In this document: positions 1 through 8,507 of the stretch, in pieces
Layout of the letters: each line of letters opens with the position of its first letter
Position numbering within the stretch: position 1 is the first letter of the stretch
DNA from: Alishewanella tabrizica
GTDB taxonomy: Bacteria; Pseudomonadota; Gammaproteobacteria; Enterobacterales; Alteromonadaceae
DNA length: 64,000 nt
Direction: 5' to 3'
Assembly (NCBI RefSeq): GCF_014652375.1
Contig: NZ_BMYR01000011.1
Location: 1-64,000, forward strand
Notes under the pieces: generated by a model
Database searches by the model: none
Seen by the model: only the letters and a program-made list of their open reading frames with translations
What the model was told of the DNA's origin: nothing
Translations under genes and position numbers: made by a program

Positions 1-16
1 CACTTCCCAGATTTTA

Positions 17-22
17 AGTCAA
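17..22 (-). promoter_or_regulatory. -35 element of a third tandem promoter P3 (cut by window edge)
   Basis: TTGACT on the minus strand (17-22) is preceded by an A/T-rich tract (31-50) and shares the context GCTTGAC with P2. With the same 16-bp spacer as P1 and P2, its -10 would fall immediately outside the window, so only half of it is visible. Confidence 0.5.
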
Positions 23-124
23 GCGTGAGGAAGATTCTTTTTTAAAACTCTTCGTCACGTTCGACTCTTTTTAACTTCACTTCGCTTTTCGAGGCTTTCG
101 TTAGCACCCTGAAGCGAGGCGGCC

Positions 125-152
125 ATTTTAGTGATTTTAAACTTGCTGTCAA
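125..152 (-). promoter_or_regulatory. Stable-RNA-type promoter P2, reading left
   Basis: The minus strand shows a consensus -35 TTGACA (147-152), a 16-bp spacer and a -10 TAAAAT (125-130), followed by the GC-rich discriminator GGCCGCC. It is preceded by an A/T-rich tract. Spacing and discriminator match P1. An open reading frame of 62 codons across 55-243 on this strand is judged to be chance, because it is made of these promoter elements. Confidence 0.72.
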
Positions 153-241
153 GCGTCTTTTTAAAGATTTTTGCAACTCGCTTTATCATTCGGCTACTGC
201 TATGTTTCTGGTGAAGCGCAGTGCCCCGTGGCATGGCGCGC

Positions 242-269
242 ATTATAGGGCGTTTTAGAAATGGCGCAA
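242..269 (-). promoter_or_regulatory. Stable-RNA-type promoter P1, reading left
   Basis: On the minus strand a -35 TTGCGC (264-269) and a perfect -10 TATAAT (242-247) are separated by 16 bp. The bases after the -10 are GCGCGCC, the GC-rich discriminator typical of stringently controlled rRNA promoters, and the stretch upstream (270-310) is AT-rich like an UP element. No coding gene follows on this strand down to position 1. Together with P2 and P3 it forms a tandem array pointing out of the window. Bases 270-456 otherwise hold only the AT-rich upstream region of the RRM gene. Confidence 0.7.
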
Positions 270-456
270 TAGGTTTTATGTAAAAAATAGCACTTTTGAT
301 GCTAGTTGCTTATTAAAGCCTCGTTTTGTACAAAAATATGTCTTTTTATTATGATCATGCTAGATTTTAGTTGTTGGCTGTTCACAAAATAATCGTTAAG
401 ATAGAATAGCTTTTATATAAGAATAATCTCTTTTGGTTTAGCTGCAGGAATTTATT

Positions 457-954
457 ATGTCATCAACTTTGCGCGTATCACTACCTTTTACTATTGCCCT
501 CGCTGCAATCGCTTTTGTTCTATTTTCTTTCTTATTAACCCTTCCTCTCTCTGCTGCTTGGGCTTTTACGGCCGGCATCTTAACTTGCGGTATTTTGGTT
601 CCTATCGTAGTTGATTTAAAACAACGTACTGAAGTAGTAGGCACCATTACAAACGACACCATGACTGATGCTTTTAATGGTGAATCAGCGACATTATATG
701 TAGGCAATTTGCCCTACAGAGCAAATGAAGAAGTTGTTAAAGAACTTTTCTCTCGGTTTGGTACTGTTATTAATGTTCGTTTAATGAAAGATCGGCAAAC
801 AGGCCGTCGTCGTGGGTTCGGCTTTGTAGAAGTTGCTAGCAGTGATGCTAGCAAAATGATTGCAAAGCTTAATGACTTTGAATTTCAAGAACGCACTTTA
901 AAAGTACGTGAAGCTCGTGAGCGTCAAGACGAAGAAAATCAGCCTGCTGAATAA
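457..954 (+). CDS. Membrane-anchored RRM RNA-binding protein
   Basis: The 165-residue protein has two hydrophobic segments at about residues 7-30 and 33-52, then a single RNA recognition motif at about 78-155. RNP2 reads LYVGNL and RNP1 reads RRGFGFVE, both intact with the aromatic residues that stack on RNA. The C-terminus is charged. A good ribosome site (AGGAA) lies 8 bases before the ATG. Single-RRM proteins of this type are known in cyanobacteria and some proteobacteria, usually soluble; here the domain is predicted to be held on the cytoplasmic face of the inner membrane. The RNA target is unknown. It stands alone, separated from trmA by 168 bp. Confidence 0.85.
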   Translation: MSSTLRVSLPFTIALAAIAFVLFSFLLTLPLSAAWAFTAGILTCGILVPIVVDLKQRTEVVGTITNDTMTDAFNGESATLYVGNLPYRANEEVVKELFSRFGTVINVRLMKDRQTGRRRGFGFVEVASSDASKMIAKLNDFEFQERTLKVREARERQDEENQPAE

Positions 955-965
955 AGCAGGCAAAT

Positions 966-1010
966 TTAATGCGGTGGATAGTTTCAGGAATTGACTCTTC
1001 GCCGCATTAA
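966..1010 (+). terminator. Hairpin after the RRM gene, possible terminator
   Basis: TTAATGCGG (966-974) pairs perfectly with CCGCATTAA (1002-1010) across a 27-base loop, and TCTTCTTTAA follows. The loop is long and the T-run broken, so termination is only possible. Confidence 0.4.
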
Positions 1011-1122
1011 TCTTCTTTAACAGTACATGACCCTCATAACGCTACAATAATGGAAAGGTGAGATTTGTCGATCTGGCTAAAACAGCATAAAATGCAGGTT
1101 TTAGAGAAAAGCAGAGAATCTC

Positions 1123-2217
1123 ATGTCTATAGGTCAGGTTCATCCCTCTCAATACGAAACACAATTAGCTGAGAAAGCAAACCGCTTATCACAGCTACTC
1201 ATTGGAGTAACTTCAAAGACCCCCGAACTATTCCGCTCTCAAGATGCGCACTTTCGGCAACGCGCTGAATTCCGTATCTGGCATGATGGCGATGATATCT
1301 ATCACGCCATGTTTGATCCTGAAACACGTAAACCTGTTCGAATAGATTATTTTCCTGTTGCTTGTAAATTAATTGCCGATTTTATGCCGGTACTACTACA
1401 GCACATCCAGTTTAATCACACCTTGCGTTATAAGCTTTATCAAGTTGATTACTTAGCCACCACCACAGGTGAGCTATTGATCAGTATGATCTACAAACAC
1501 AAATTAGATGAAAGTTGGATTAACGCCGCAACCGAGTTAACACAAAAATTACGCCCCATCGTTAATGTTCGTTTTATTGGTCGTTCTCGCAAGCAGAAAG
1601 TGGTTATCTCAGATGATTTTGTTATCGAGAACTTTACGGTAAACCAACAGGTGCTGCATTATCAGCAGGTTGAAAGCAGTTTTACGCAACCCAATGCTGG
1701 GGTGAATCAACTCATGCTTAATTGGGCTGCGCGTGCAGCTCAATCACTGCAAGGAGATCTACTGGAGTTATATTGTGGTAATGGTAATTTTTCACTGGCA
1801 CTAGCACCATACTTTAACCGTATTATCGCAACTGAACTGGCTCGTAGCTCCATTAAGTCTGCTGAATACAACATATCACTAAATAATATTACCAACGTCG
1901 ACGTATTACAGATGTCTGCCGAAGATGTGGCCAGCGCGTTTAAAGAGGGAAACCACTTAAAACATCTGGATCTAAACGCTTTAAAATTGAATACCGTTTT
2001 AGTCGATCCGCCAAGAGCAGGATTAGATCCCGCCACTTTAGCGCTAGTTAGTCAATTTGACGACATTATATACATATCATGCAATCCTGAGACACTTGCA
2101 ACGAATCTCGCTACGCTAGCAGTAACGCACGATGTGGCAGACTTAGCGCTATTTGATCAATTCCCCTATACACATCATATTGAGACTGGAATATGGTTAC
2201 GTAAGCGAAATGTTTAA
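1123..2217 (+). CDS. trmA: tRNA (uracil-5-)-methyltransferase TrmA
   Basis: The enzyme makes 5-methyluridine at position 54 of the tRNA T-loop using S-adenosylmethionine. The length of 364 residues matches E. coli TrmA (366). The SAM-binding loop [14 protein letters not shown] is at about 214-227. The catalytic nucleophile is Cys320 in [13 protein letters not shown], and the general base Glu354 sits in HHIETG near the end, both at the expected family positions. It converges on fabR and the two genes overlap by four bases, sharing the palindrome TTAA as their stops. E. coli also keeps trmA, fabR and sthA together. Confidence 0.97.
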   Translation: MSIGQVHPSQYETQLAEKANRLSQLLIGVTSKTPELFRSQDAHFRQRAEFRIWHDGDDIYHAMFDPETRKPVRIDYFPVACKLIADFMPVLLQHIQFNHTLRYKLYQVDYLATTTGELLISMIYKHKLDESWINAATELTQKLRPIVNVRFIGRSRKQKVVISDDFVIENFTVNQQVLHYQQVESSFTQPNAGVNQLMLNWAARAAQSLQGDLLELYCGNGNFSLALAPYFNRIIATELARSSIKSAEYNISLNNITNVDVLQMSAEDVASAFKEGNHLKHLDLNALKLNTVLVDPPRAGLDPATLALVSQFDDIIYISCNPETLATNLATLAVTHDVADLALFDQFPYTHHIETGIWLRKRNV

Positions 2218-2822
2218 CTGCTAATTTTCCGACCATAGCTGGCAGCACCATGTGCTAGCCAGCGCAACTGTAATACAGTTCTGCGTGTAAGGTGTGCATA
2301 ATGCTCTTTTGGTGCATCAAGTGCATCCGCACCAGTATGGAAGACTAAAGTCACCATAGCTTCAGCCTGCAATTGCGCTTGCTCAGCTTTACAATCGGTT
2401 TGCTTACGTAAGTAATGTGCGAGCTCAGCTGAAAAATGTTGTATCTCTCGTGCCACCGCAGCCCTAAATGCAGCAGAGGTACCCGAACGCTCTCGCAGCA
2501 ATAGACGGAAGACATTACTATTGTCCGCAACAAACTCCATAAACGTTTCTACCGATGTATTAATTACACTGCCATTCTTTTCTATTCTAAGCCGAGCCTG
2601 CCGCATTAACTGACGCAACATTAAGCCAGCCTCATCAACTAAAGTAAGACCTAACTCGTCCATATCAGCAAAATGTCGATAAAAAGAGGTTGGTGCAATT
2701 CCAGCCTCGCGGGCAACTTCGCGTAAACTTAAACTGGCAAACCCCTTTTCAGCACTGAGTTGTGAAAATGCCGCATTAATAATCGCCTGTCGGGTGCGCT
2801 CTTTTTGTTCTGCTCTACTCAC
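2214..2822 (-). CDS. fabR: TetR-family repressor of unsaturated fatty acid synthesis, FabR
   Basis: The 202-residue protein begins at a GTG and closely resembles E. coli FabR over its whole length. The helix-turn-helix region is [20 protein letters not shown] (about 28-47), followed by [20 protein letters not shown] and the conserved block [19 protein letters not shown]. FabR senses the balance of saturated and unsaturated acyl-ACP/acyl-CoA and represses fabA and fabB in E. coli. Here it is divergent from a fatty acid desaturase gene, with a FabR-type operator between them, so it probably controls that desaturase as DesT does in Pseudomonas. Confidence 0.96.
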   Translation of the reverse strand: MSRAEQKERTRQAIINAAFSQLSAEKGFASLSLREVAREAGIAPTSFYRHFADMDELGLTLVDEAGLMLRQLMRQARLRIEKNGSVINTSVETFMEFVADNSNVFRLLLRERSGTSAAFRAAVAREIQHFSAELAHYLRKQTDCKAEQAQLQAEAMVTLVFHTGADALDAPKEHYAHLTRRTVLQLRWLAHGAASYGRKISS

Positions 2823-2871
2823 TTGGCATCCTATTCTAAGTGTTGTTAGACTATTATCTCACCGATTTACC

Positions 2872-2900
2872 TTGACCTGCCGCGGTGGGCTCGGTAAATT
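2872..2900 (+). promoter_or_regulatory. Promoter of the desaturase gene
   Basis: A -35 TTGACC (2872-2877), a 17-bp spacer and a -10 TAAATT (2895-2900) lie upstream of the desaturase ATG. The predicted start point, near 2907, falls inside the FabR-like palindrome that begins directly after the -10. Confidence 0.6.
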
Positions 2901-2918
2901 AGCGAACAGGTGTAAGCT
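2901..2918 (+). promoter_or_regulatory. FabR-type operator
   Basis: The 18-bp sequence AGCGAACAGGTGTAAGCT is an imperfect palindrome with outer arms AGC/GCT and inner ACA/TGT. It closely matches the FabR/DesT operator pattern (AGCGTACA...TGTNCGCT type). It lies at the predicted transcription start of the desaturase, 14 bp before the ATG, in the intergenic region of the divergent fabR gene. Binding there would block initiation. Confidence 0.75.
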
Positions 2919-2932
2919 CAAAGTGTGGTTTC

Positions 2933-4051
2933 ATGAAAAAACATCCCATTATCTGGACTAACGTACTGTTATTCAGTTCAACCTTTTTACTCGCTGCTAT
3001 CGCAGTACCCTATTATGCCCTGACAACCGGATTTACTGCAGTAGAAATTATTGCCGCAATTATATGTATGGGGTATTGCGGTATTTCTATTACCGCCGGC
3101 TATCATCGTTTATGGTCACACAAAACATATGATGCTCATCCGTTTCTACAGTGGGTTTTTGCCATTGGTGGTGCATTTGCACTGCAGAATAGCGTTATTC
3201 ATTGGGCATCAGATCATCGCGATCATCACCGCCATGTAGATAAAAACGATAAAGATCCCTATTCTGCCAGCCGTGGCTTTTGGTTTAGCCATATTGGTTG
3301 GATGTTACGAGATTATCAAGGTGATAGTTACCACGATTATAACAATGTCCGAGATCTGCAAAAAAATCCGATTTTAGCTTTCCAACATAAACACTACCTG
3401 GTCTTAGCATTATTGACTAACTTAGGTATACCCCTGTTACTGGGTTATCTTGTAGGCAGTATTTGGGGCATGTTGTTAAGCGTGGGTGTATTGAGACTTG
3501 TGTTAAGCCATCATTTTACTTTTTTTATAAATTCACTGGCTCACATCTGGGGTAAACAGCCCTACACCGATCAAAATAGTGCCAGAGATAATGGCTTTTT
3601 AGCCTTCTTGACTTACGGCGAAGGTTATCATAACTACCATCATATTTTTGAATATGACTATCGGAATGGGATTAAATGGTGGCAATTTGATCCGACTAAA
3701 TGGTTAATCAAATCCTGTTCTTGGCTAAAACTGACTTATAACCTTCGGGTAGTACCGGAGGATCGAATTGCGCAAGCAATTGCTAAAATGCAATTAATAC
3801 GTGCTCAGGAAAAAGCAAAACTACTGCCAAACTCTGAACAACTTTTACAATTGCTGGAACAAGAATATCAGTTACTTGTCGCTAAGCTTCAAGAATACTA
3901 TCAGGTTAAGAAAGAACTGCTTCAGCAAAAACGGGCAGCCTTAATTGATCAGTATCATGCGTCTGATTTCGCTCTGCGTTATCAAGAATTAAAGCAGCAT
4001 TTACAACAACAACAAAATCATTGGCAACGCTTAACCGCAGCTTTTAATTAA
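2933..4051 (+). CDS. Acyl-CoA delta-9 fatty acid desaturase
   Basis: This integral membrane di-iron desaturase introduces a double bond into saturated acyl chains. All three histidine boxes are present: HRLWSH (58-63), HRDHH (95-99) and HNYHH (233-237). Hydrophobic segments lie at about 8-30, 36-54, 70-90 and 155-195. The desaturase domain ends near residue 275. The last 90 residues are a Q/L/K/E-rich stretch predicted to form a coiled coil, which could mediate oligomerisation or partner binding. Control by FabR is inferred from the operator overlapping its promoter. A strong terminator follows. Confidence 0.93.
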   Translation: MKKHPIIWTNVLLFSSTFLLAAIAVPYYALTTGFTAVEIIAAIICMGYCGISITAGYHRLWSHKTYDAHPFLQWVFAIGGAFALQNSVIHWASDHRDHHRHVDKNDKDPYSASRGFWFSHIGWMLRDYQGDSYHDYNNVRDLQKNPILAFQHKHYLVLALLTNLGIPLLLGYLVGSIWGMLLSVGVLRLVLSHHFTFFINSLAHIWGKQPYTDQNSARDNGFLAFLTYGEGYHNYHHIFEYDYRNGIKWWQFDPTKWLIKSCSWLKLTYNLRVVPEDRIAQAIAKMQLIRAQEKAKLLPNSEQLLQLLEQEYQLLVAKLQEYYQVKKELLQQKRAALIDQYHASDFALRYQELKQHLQQQQNHWQRLTAAFN

Positions 4052-4075
4052 TCTCTTGCTAGATTAACGTTTTTC

Positions 4076-4101
4076 AAAAAAGAGGCTTTGCCTCTTTTTT
4101 T
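4076..4101 (+). terminator. Rho-independent terminator after the desaturase gene
   Basis: AAAAAAGAGGC (4076-4086) and its complement (4090-4100) flank a TTT loop, and the T-run reaches 4101. The A-run on the left makes it potentially bidirectional. Confidence 0.9.
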
Positions 4102-4127
4102 GTCTCTGATACCTGTTATGCTAAATT
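4100..4127 (+). promoter_or_regulatory. Promoter of sthA
   Basis: TTGTCT (4100-4105), a 16-bp spacer and TAAATT (4122-4127) preceded by TG one base upstream (extended -10). The -35 overlaps the end of the previous terminator's T-run. Confidence 0.5.
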
Positions 4128-4158
4128 AAACATTACATCAGTATGAGAAGGCCGCGCC

Positions 4159-5580
4159 GTGACAGCGAAATCAGTCAGCAAGCAACCTAAATATGATTAT
4201 GACGCCATTGTTATAGGTACAGGACCCGGTGGTGAGGGTGCCGCAATGTACCTGGCTAAAAGTGGGAAAACTGTCGCTGCGATAGAACGCTATCATGCGG
4301 TAGGCGGCGGCTGTACGCATTGGGGTACCATACCATCTAAGGCGTTACGTCACTCTGTTAGCCGTTTAATCGAATTTAATGAAAATCCGCTCTTTCAAGT
4401 AGAAGAACAAATGAAAGGGCTGACCTTCTCGCAAATTCTAAAACATGCTGCAGGGGTGATTCGTAAACAAGTACGCTTAAGAACAGGTTTTTACGATCGC
4501 AACTTAGTGAAAATTTATCAAGGCGAAGCACGTTTTGTCGACGCTCACCATCTTGAAATTACCAATCCTGACGGTAGTCACTATATATTAAGTGCAGAAA
4601 CTATTGTGATCGCAACAGGTTCAAGACCTTATCGCCCAGCACATGTTGACTTTACTCATCCACGAATTTACGACAGTGATACCATATTGTCACTGGAGCA
4701 CGATCCGCGGCATATTATTATTTTTGGTGCAGGTGTAATTGGCTGCGAATATGCCTCTATTTTTCGGGGACTTGGTGTACGGGTAGATTTGGTTAACACC
4801 CGTGATCGATTGCTCTCTTTTATGGATGCAGAAATCTCCGACTCACTCAGCTACCATTTTTGGAATTCAGGCATGACGATTCGGCATGGCGAGGAGTTTT
4901 CGCACATTGAAGGTCGCGATGATGGCGTTATTCTGCATCTACAATCTGGCAAAAAAATGAAAGCAGATTGCTTTTTATTTGCCAATGGCCGTACTGGTAA
5001 TACCGATATGCTGGCATTAGCCAACGTAGGGCTTGAAGCAGATGGTCGTGGGTTACTTAAAGTAAATGGTAAATATCAAACAACAATAGAAAATATCTAT
5101 GCCGTGGGCGACGTAATTGGTTATCCAAGTTTGGCAAGCGCAGCCTATGACCAAGGGCGACTGGCAGGAGAAGCTATTGTTAAAGGTAATTTGGATGGAC
5201 ATTTAATTGCTGATATCCCAGCAGGCATTTACACCATTCCTGAGATGTCATCCGTTGGTAAAACAGAGCAAGAATTAACTGCAGCGAAAATCCCCTATGA
5301 AGTCGGTCGTGCGCAATTTAAACATTTAGCAAGGGCACAAATTGCTAATACAAGTGCGGGCAGTCTAAAACTTTTGTTTCATCGGGATACACTAGAAATT
5401 TTAGGTATACACTGTTTTGGTGAGCGTGCGGCTGAAATTGTGCATATCGGCCAAGCGATTATGATGCAAAAAAATGGTGGCAATAATCTTAACTATTTTG
5501 TACATACCACCTTTAACTATCCCACTATGGCAGAAGCTTACCGTGTAGCGGCATTGAATGGTTTAAACCGCTTATTTTAA
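4159..5580 (+). CDS. sthA: Soluble pyridine nucleotide transhydrogenase SthA
   Basis: This flavoprotein passes electrons between NADPH and NAD+ in the cytoplasm and mainly reoxidises excess NADPH. The 473 residues start at a GTG and align end to end with E. coli SthA (466). An N-terminal FAD fold ([10 protein letters not shown], about 21-30), a second nucleotide fold ([15 protein letters not shown], about 193-207) and the C-terminal dimer domain are all present. As in other SthA proteins, the redox disulfide of the lipoamide dehydrogenase family is absent: the motif reads GGGCTHWGT, with Cys52 but Thr57 in place of the second cysteine. Confidence 0.96.
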   Translation: MTAKSVSKQPKYDYDAIVIGTGPGGEGAAMYLAKSGKTVAAIERYHAVGGGCTHWGTIPSKALRHSVSRLIEFNENPLFQVEEQMKGLTFSQILKHAAGVIRKQVRLRTGFYDRNLVKIYQGEARFVDAHHLEITNPDGSHYILSAETIVIATGSRPYRPAHVDFTHPRIYDSDTILSLEHDPRHIIIFGAGVIGCEYASIFRGLGVRVDLVNTRDRLLSFMDAEISDSLSYHFWNSGMTIRHGEEFSHIEGRDDGVILHLQSGKKMKADCFLFANGRTGNTDMLALANVGLEADGRGLLKVNGKYQTTIENIYAVGDVIGYPSLASAAYDQGRLAGEAIVKGNLDGHLIADIPAGIYTIPEMSSVGKTEQELTAAKIPYEVGRAQFKHLARAQIANTSAGSLKLLFHRDTLEILGIHCFGERAAEIVHIGQAIMMQKNGGNNLNYFVHTTFNYPTMAEAYRVAALNGLNRLF

Positions 5581-5605
5581 TGGATAATATTTTTGTCAGA
5601 TGCCT

Positions 5606-5643
5606 AGAGAGTAAGACGCGCAGTAGCTTACGTCTTACTCTCT
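5606..5643. terminator. Long perfect hairpin between convergent sthA and hemE
   Basis: AGAGAGTAAGACG (5606-5618) is perfectly complementary to CGTCTTACTCTCT (5631-5643), giving a 13-bp stem with a 12-base loop. The flanking T-runs are weak on both sides. Its place between two convergent stops fits a shared transcription end or mRNA 3'-end stabiliser. Confidence 0.55.
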
Positions 5644-5657
5644 AATTTGTTGCTGTG

Positions 5658-6740
5658 TTACTCAGACTCTAATTCCGTATTCATATGGTAAGTACGGCTA
5701 AAATCTTGCACGGCTTCAATAAATACCCCTGCATGTTCAGGATCAACATCTGGCGTAATACCATGGCCAAGATTAAAAACATGTCCACTGCCTTGTCCAA
5801 AACCATCCAAAATGGTTTGTACTTCTTGTCTAATACGTTCTGGCGAACCTAATAGTACTGAAGGATCCATGTTACCTTGCAAGGCAACTTTATCGCCAAC
5901 TCGTGCCCGAGCCTGACCAATATCCGTTGTCCAATCCACGCCTAAACCATCACAGCCTGTTGCAGCCATTAACTCTAACCACTGACCGCCATTTTTCGTA
6001 AACAACGTTACAGGGACTTTACGGCCGTCAGCTTCACGCGTCAGCCCGTTAATAATCGTCTGCATATAGCTTAGCGAGTATTCTTTATAATCTCTTGGTG
6101 TTAATACGCCACCCCAAGTGTCAAAAATCATCACAGCTTGTGCCCCTGCCGCAATTTGCGCATTTAAATACAAGGTGACACTTTGCGCCAGCTTATCTAA
6201 CAGCATATGTAAGATTTCTGGCTCGCTGTACATCATTTTTTTAATGACGCTAAAGGTTTTACTACCACTGCCTTCAACCATATAAGTTGCTAAGGTCCAT
6301 GGACTGCCTGAAAAACCAATTAATGGCACACTCCCTGCGAGCTCACGACGTATGGTACGAACAGCATCCATAACATACCGCAGCTCTTGCTCAGGATCGG
6401 GTACCGGCAAATGCACCACATCCATAAAGTCACGGATCGGCTTACTGAACCTCGGGCCTTCACCGACGCCAAAGGTTAATCCAAGGCCCATAGCATCAGG
6501 AATTGTCAAAATATCGCTAAACAAGATAGCCGCATCTAATGGATAACGACGTAACGGCTGTAAAGTAACTTCACAAGCTAACTCAGGATTTTTGCACAGC
6601 GACATAAAATCACCTGCAACAGCTCGCGTTGCGCGGTATTCGGGTAAATACCTGCCGGCTTGGCGCATCATCCATACAGGCGTTTGGTCTACAGGTTGCC
6701 GAAGTAGTGCTCTGAGATAACGATCATTCTTTAATTGCAT
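5658..6740 (-). CDS. hemE: Uroporphyrinogen decarboxylase HemE
   Basis: The enzyme removes four carboxyl groups from uroporphyrinogen III to give coproporphyrinogen III in heme synthesis. The 360 residues (E. coli 354) begin [20 protein letters not shown] and contain the family signature [16 protein letters not shown] at about 21-36, the phosphate/propionate-binding arginines and the catalytic aspartate of [12 protein letters not shown]. The C-terminus carries [11 protein letters not shown]. The neighbourhood hemE-nudC-rsd is the same as in E. coli. Confidence 0.98.
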   Translation of the reverse strand: MQLKNDRYLRALLRQPVDQTPVWMMRQAGRYLPEYRATRAVAGDFMSLCKNPELACEVTLQPLRRYPLDAAILFSDILTIPDAMGLGLTFGVGEGPRFSKPIRDFMDVVHLPVPDPEQELRYVMDAVRTIRRELAGSVPLIGFSGSPWTLATYMVEGSGSKTFSVIKKMMYSEPEILHMLLDKLAQSVTLYLNAQIAAGAQAVMIFDTWGGVLTPRDYKEYSLSYMQTIINGLTREADGRKVPVTLFTKNGGQWLELMAATGCDGLGVDWTTDIGQARARVGDKVALQGNMDPSVLLGSPERIRQEVQTILDGFGQGSGHVFNLGHGITPDVDPEHAGVFIEAVQDFSRTYHMNTELESE

Positions 6741-6881
6741 AAGTTTTCTGCCTTGCTTTATTTCGGCTTATATTAGCATCTAACCACGCTAAGCTCTATG
6801 TCCTACTCAAAATGTCTGACTCAGCGCGCGACAAGATTTAAAAGGGAATTCAGCTTAAGTTCATTTTTTTAAAATGGACTC

Positions 6882-6910
6882 TTGTTTCAACGAAATGTAT
6901 CTGTTATAAA
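6882..6910 (+). promoter_or_regulatory. Promoter of a candidate small RNA
   Basis: TTGTTT (6882-6887), a 17-bp spacer and TATAAA (6905-6910). No plus-strand gene follows, but a strong plus-strand terminator lies about 70 bp downstream. Confidence 0.5.
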
Positions 6911-6916
6911 CTAAGG

Positions 6917-7000
6917 GCGCTAGTAAAGATAAAACACGTTAGAAGCTCGTTTAACGAGACCATGAGTTCCAAATTTGAAGCCACGTTTTGTGGCTTTTTT
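6917..7000 (+). ncRNA. Candidate small RNA between hemE and nudC
   Basis: A transcript started by the promoter at 6882-6910 would run about 84 nt to a rho-independent terminator. It would contain a short hairpin CTCG-TTTAA-CGAG (6946-6958), an A/U-rich single-stranded stretch that could bind Hfq, and the terminal stem AAGCCAC/GTGGCTT with a U-run. No convincing start codon with a ribosome site is present. It matches no small RNA family I can name. Confidence 0.4.
6978..7000 (+). terminator. Rho-independent terminator, plus strand
   Basis: AAGCCAC (6978-6984), loop GTTTT, GTGGCTT (6990-6996), then TTTT. It overlaps the nudC stop codon by two bases but faces away from nudC, so it must serve a plus-strand transcript. 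Confidence 0.75.
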
Positions 7001-7796
7001 ATTTTGAATTCTGTAATGTTTTTGCTAATGCAATTAATTGCCCTGACAAGGTATGTTGGCTAGGTGTTTCTGGTAAATCGTCTAACTTGTACCAGTACGC
7101 CTCCGCAATCTCATGCGGTTGACAAACTATATCCCCTGCCACGTAGTCGGCAATAAATCCCGTCATCAAAGAATGCGGGAATGGCCAAGGTTGACTCGCA
7201 ATATAACGCAAGTTGTTAATATCAACCCCCACCTCTTCTTTAACTTCACGGATTGCTGCTTGTTCTAATGTTTCCGCTGATTCAACAAAACCGGCCAGAA
7301 TCGAGAAGAAACCCGCTTTATGACGACTGGAGCGGGCTAATAAAATTTCATCTCCCTTCAGCACCGCCACCAACACGCAAGGCGCAATTCGGGGATAGCA
7401 ACGATGGCCGCATTTGGGACACAGAGCTGCCAATTCCCAGTTAACTAAATGCATCTTGCTGCCGCACTGACCACAAAATCGGTGCGTCTGAAAAAATAAC
7501 GCGACTTGCGTTGCCCGTGCGGCAAGCTGAAACAATGCTTCCCCAACAGGTAATAAACTTCTTGGAGTGTGCCATTGCTGCGCATCTGTTACACGATCAT
7601 CAAAGACAACTAAATAGCAATCTTGTTGATTGTATGTACCTATCCAACTAATTTGTGACTCTTTTACTGGAAAAGGCAACGCATTTAATGCACAACAAGG
7701 TACACTCTCATCGTCGTATAAAAAAATACGCCCTTGACTAACGATGAACCAATATCCGTGTTCGGCAGCAGTAAGCGTTAGGCTATGTTTAATCAT
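6999..7796 (-). CDS. nudC: NAD(H) pyrophosphatase / NAD-cap decapping Nudix enzyme NudC
   Basis: NudC hydrolyses NADH and removes 5'-NAD caps from RNA. The start chosen at 7796 (MIKHSLTLTAAEHGYW) gives 265 residues, close to E. coli (257). An upstream in-frame start at 7889 would overlap into the rsd leader and adds a sequence unlike the family. Four cysteines of the zinc finger are at about 108, 111, 126 and 129 (CGQC...CPKC). The Nudix box spans about 169-191 (GFVESAETLEQA then REVKEEVGV), and the NudC-specific SQPWPFPHS follows at 201-209. It is divergent from rsd. Confidence 0.95.
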   Translation of the reverse strand: MIKHSLTLTAAEHGYWFIVSQGRIFLYDDESVPCCALNALPFPVKESQISWIGTYNQQDCYLVVFDDRVTDAQQWHTPRSLLPVGEALFQLAARATQVALFFQTHRFCGQCGSKMHLVNWELAALCPKCGHRCYPRIAPCVLVAVLKGDEILLARSSRHKAGFFSILAGFVESAETLEQAAIREVKEEVGVDINNLRYIASQPWPFPHSLMTGFIADYVAGDIVCQPHEIAEAYWYKLDDLPETPSQHTLSGQLIALAKTLQNSK

Positions 7797-7946
7797 TGAT
7801 AGTGCGCATCCTGATAAATTACGTAAAATTTTGCTATCATACTGACGTTTACTGAGCAGACCAATAAAAAAACGGTTGATCTTTTGCAAGAAATTCTTTT
7901 AATTAGACAGTATTGCAGAAAGTTCGCTGCATCTAAGGAGAAGCTA

Positions 7947-8432
7947 ATGTACACCCGCGTACAGCAGGCGCAAGAAAAATGGGGCGGCAGCCTATCCGCT
8001 ATTGATCATTGGTTAGATGAACGGCAACAACTCATCGTTAACTATTGTCGTTTGGCTGGCTTGCCACCATTCGAAAAAGATCGCCACACCATGCCATCTC
8101 AACAAAAGATTAAAGAGTTCTGCCAACTGCTCATGGATTATTTATCTGCTGGGCACTTTGAAGTTTACGAGCGTATTGTTATGCAGTGTGCAATCAACGG
8201 TACTAATAGCCGTTCACTGGCTGACAACCTTTATCCAAAAATCGCGGTGTCTACCGATTTAGCGCTCGCATTTAATGATAACTATGCTGAACATTTAAGC
8301 ACTCGTAAAAGCGGGACCTTCGACAATGATTTGTCGGCGCTAGGTCAAGCATTAGAAGAACGATTTGCTTTAGAAGACAGATTGATTGAGACGCTCTATA
8401 TTAAACACAAAGACAATATAACACCGGCCTAA
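7947..8432 (+). CDS. rsd: Regulator of sigma D, Rsd/AlgQ family
   Basis: Rsd binds the housekeeping sigma-70 factor and favours alternative sigma factors in stationary phase. The ATG at 7947 is preceded by AAGGAG at a good distance and gives 161 residues (E. coli 158). The conserved N-terminal part includes WLDERQQLIVNYCRLAGLPP at about 22-41. An upstream extension to 7884 has no support. The gene is divergent from nudC, as in E. coli, and ends in a strong terminator. Confidence 0.93.
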   Translation: MYTRVQQAQEKWGGSLSAIDHWLDERQQLIVNYCRLAGLPPFEKDRHTMPSQQKIKEFCQLLMDYLSAGHFEVYERIVMQCAINGTNSRSLADNLYPKIAVSTDLALAFNDNYAEHLSTRKSGTFDNDLSALGQALEERFALEDRLIETLYIKHKDNITPA

Positions 8433-8463
8433 TATGCAAGGTTGAATAAACAGCGTGTTTGAT

Positions 8464-8489
8464 AAAAAAGCGGCCGAAGCCGCTTTTTT
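8464..8489. terminator. Bidirectional rho-independent terminator between rsd and fkpA
   Basis: AAAAAAGCGGC (8464-8474), loop CGAA, GCCGCTTTTTT (8479-8489). A-run and T-run on both sides let it serve the two convergent genes. Confidence 0.93.
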
Positions 8490-8507
8490 AATGCCGATAA
8501 TTCAACA

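Noticed and set aside
55-243. 62-codon minus-strand reading frame encoding a lysine-rich peptide
   Set aside because: It is made up of the rRNA-type promoter elements P1/P2 and has no ribosome site or family likeness.
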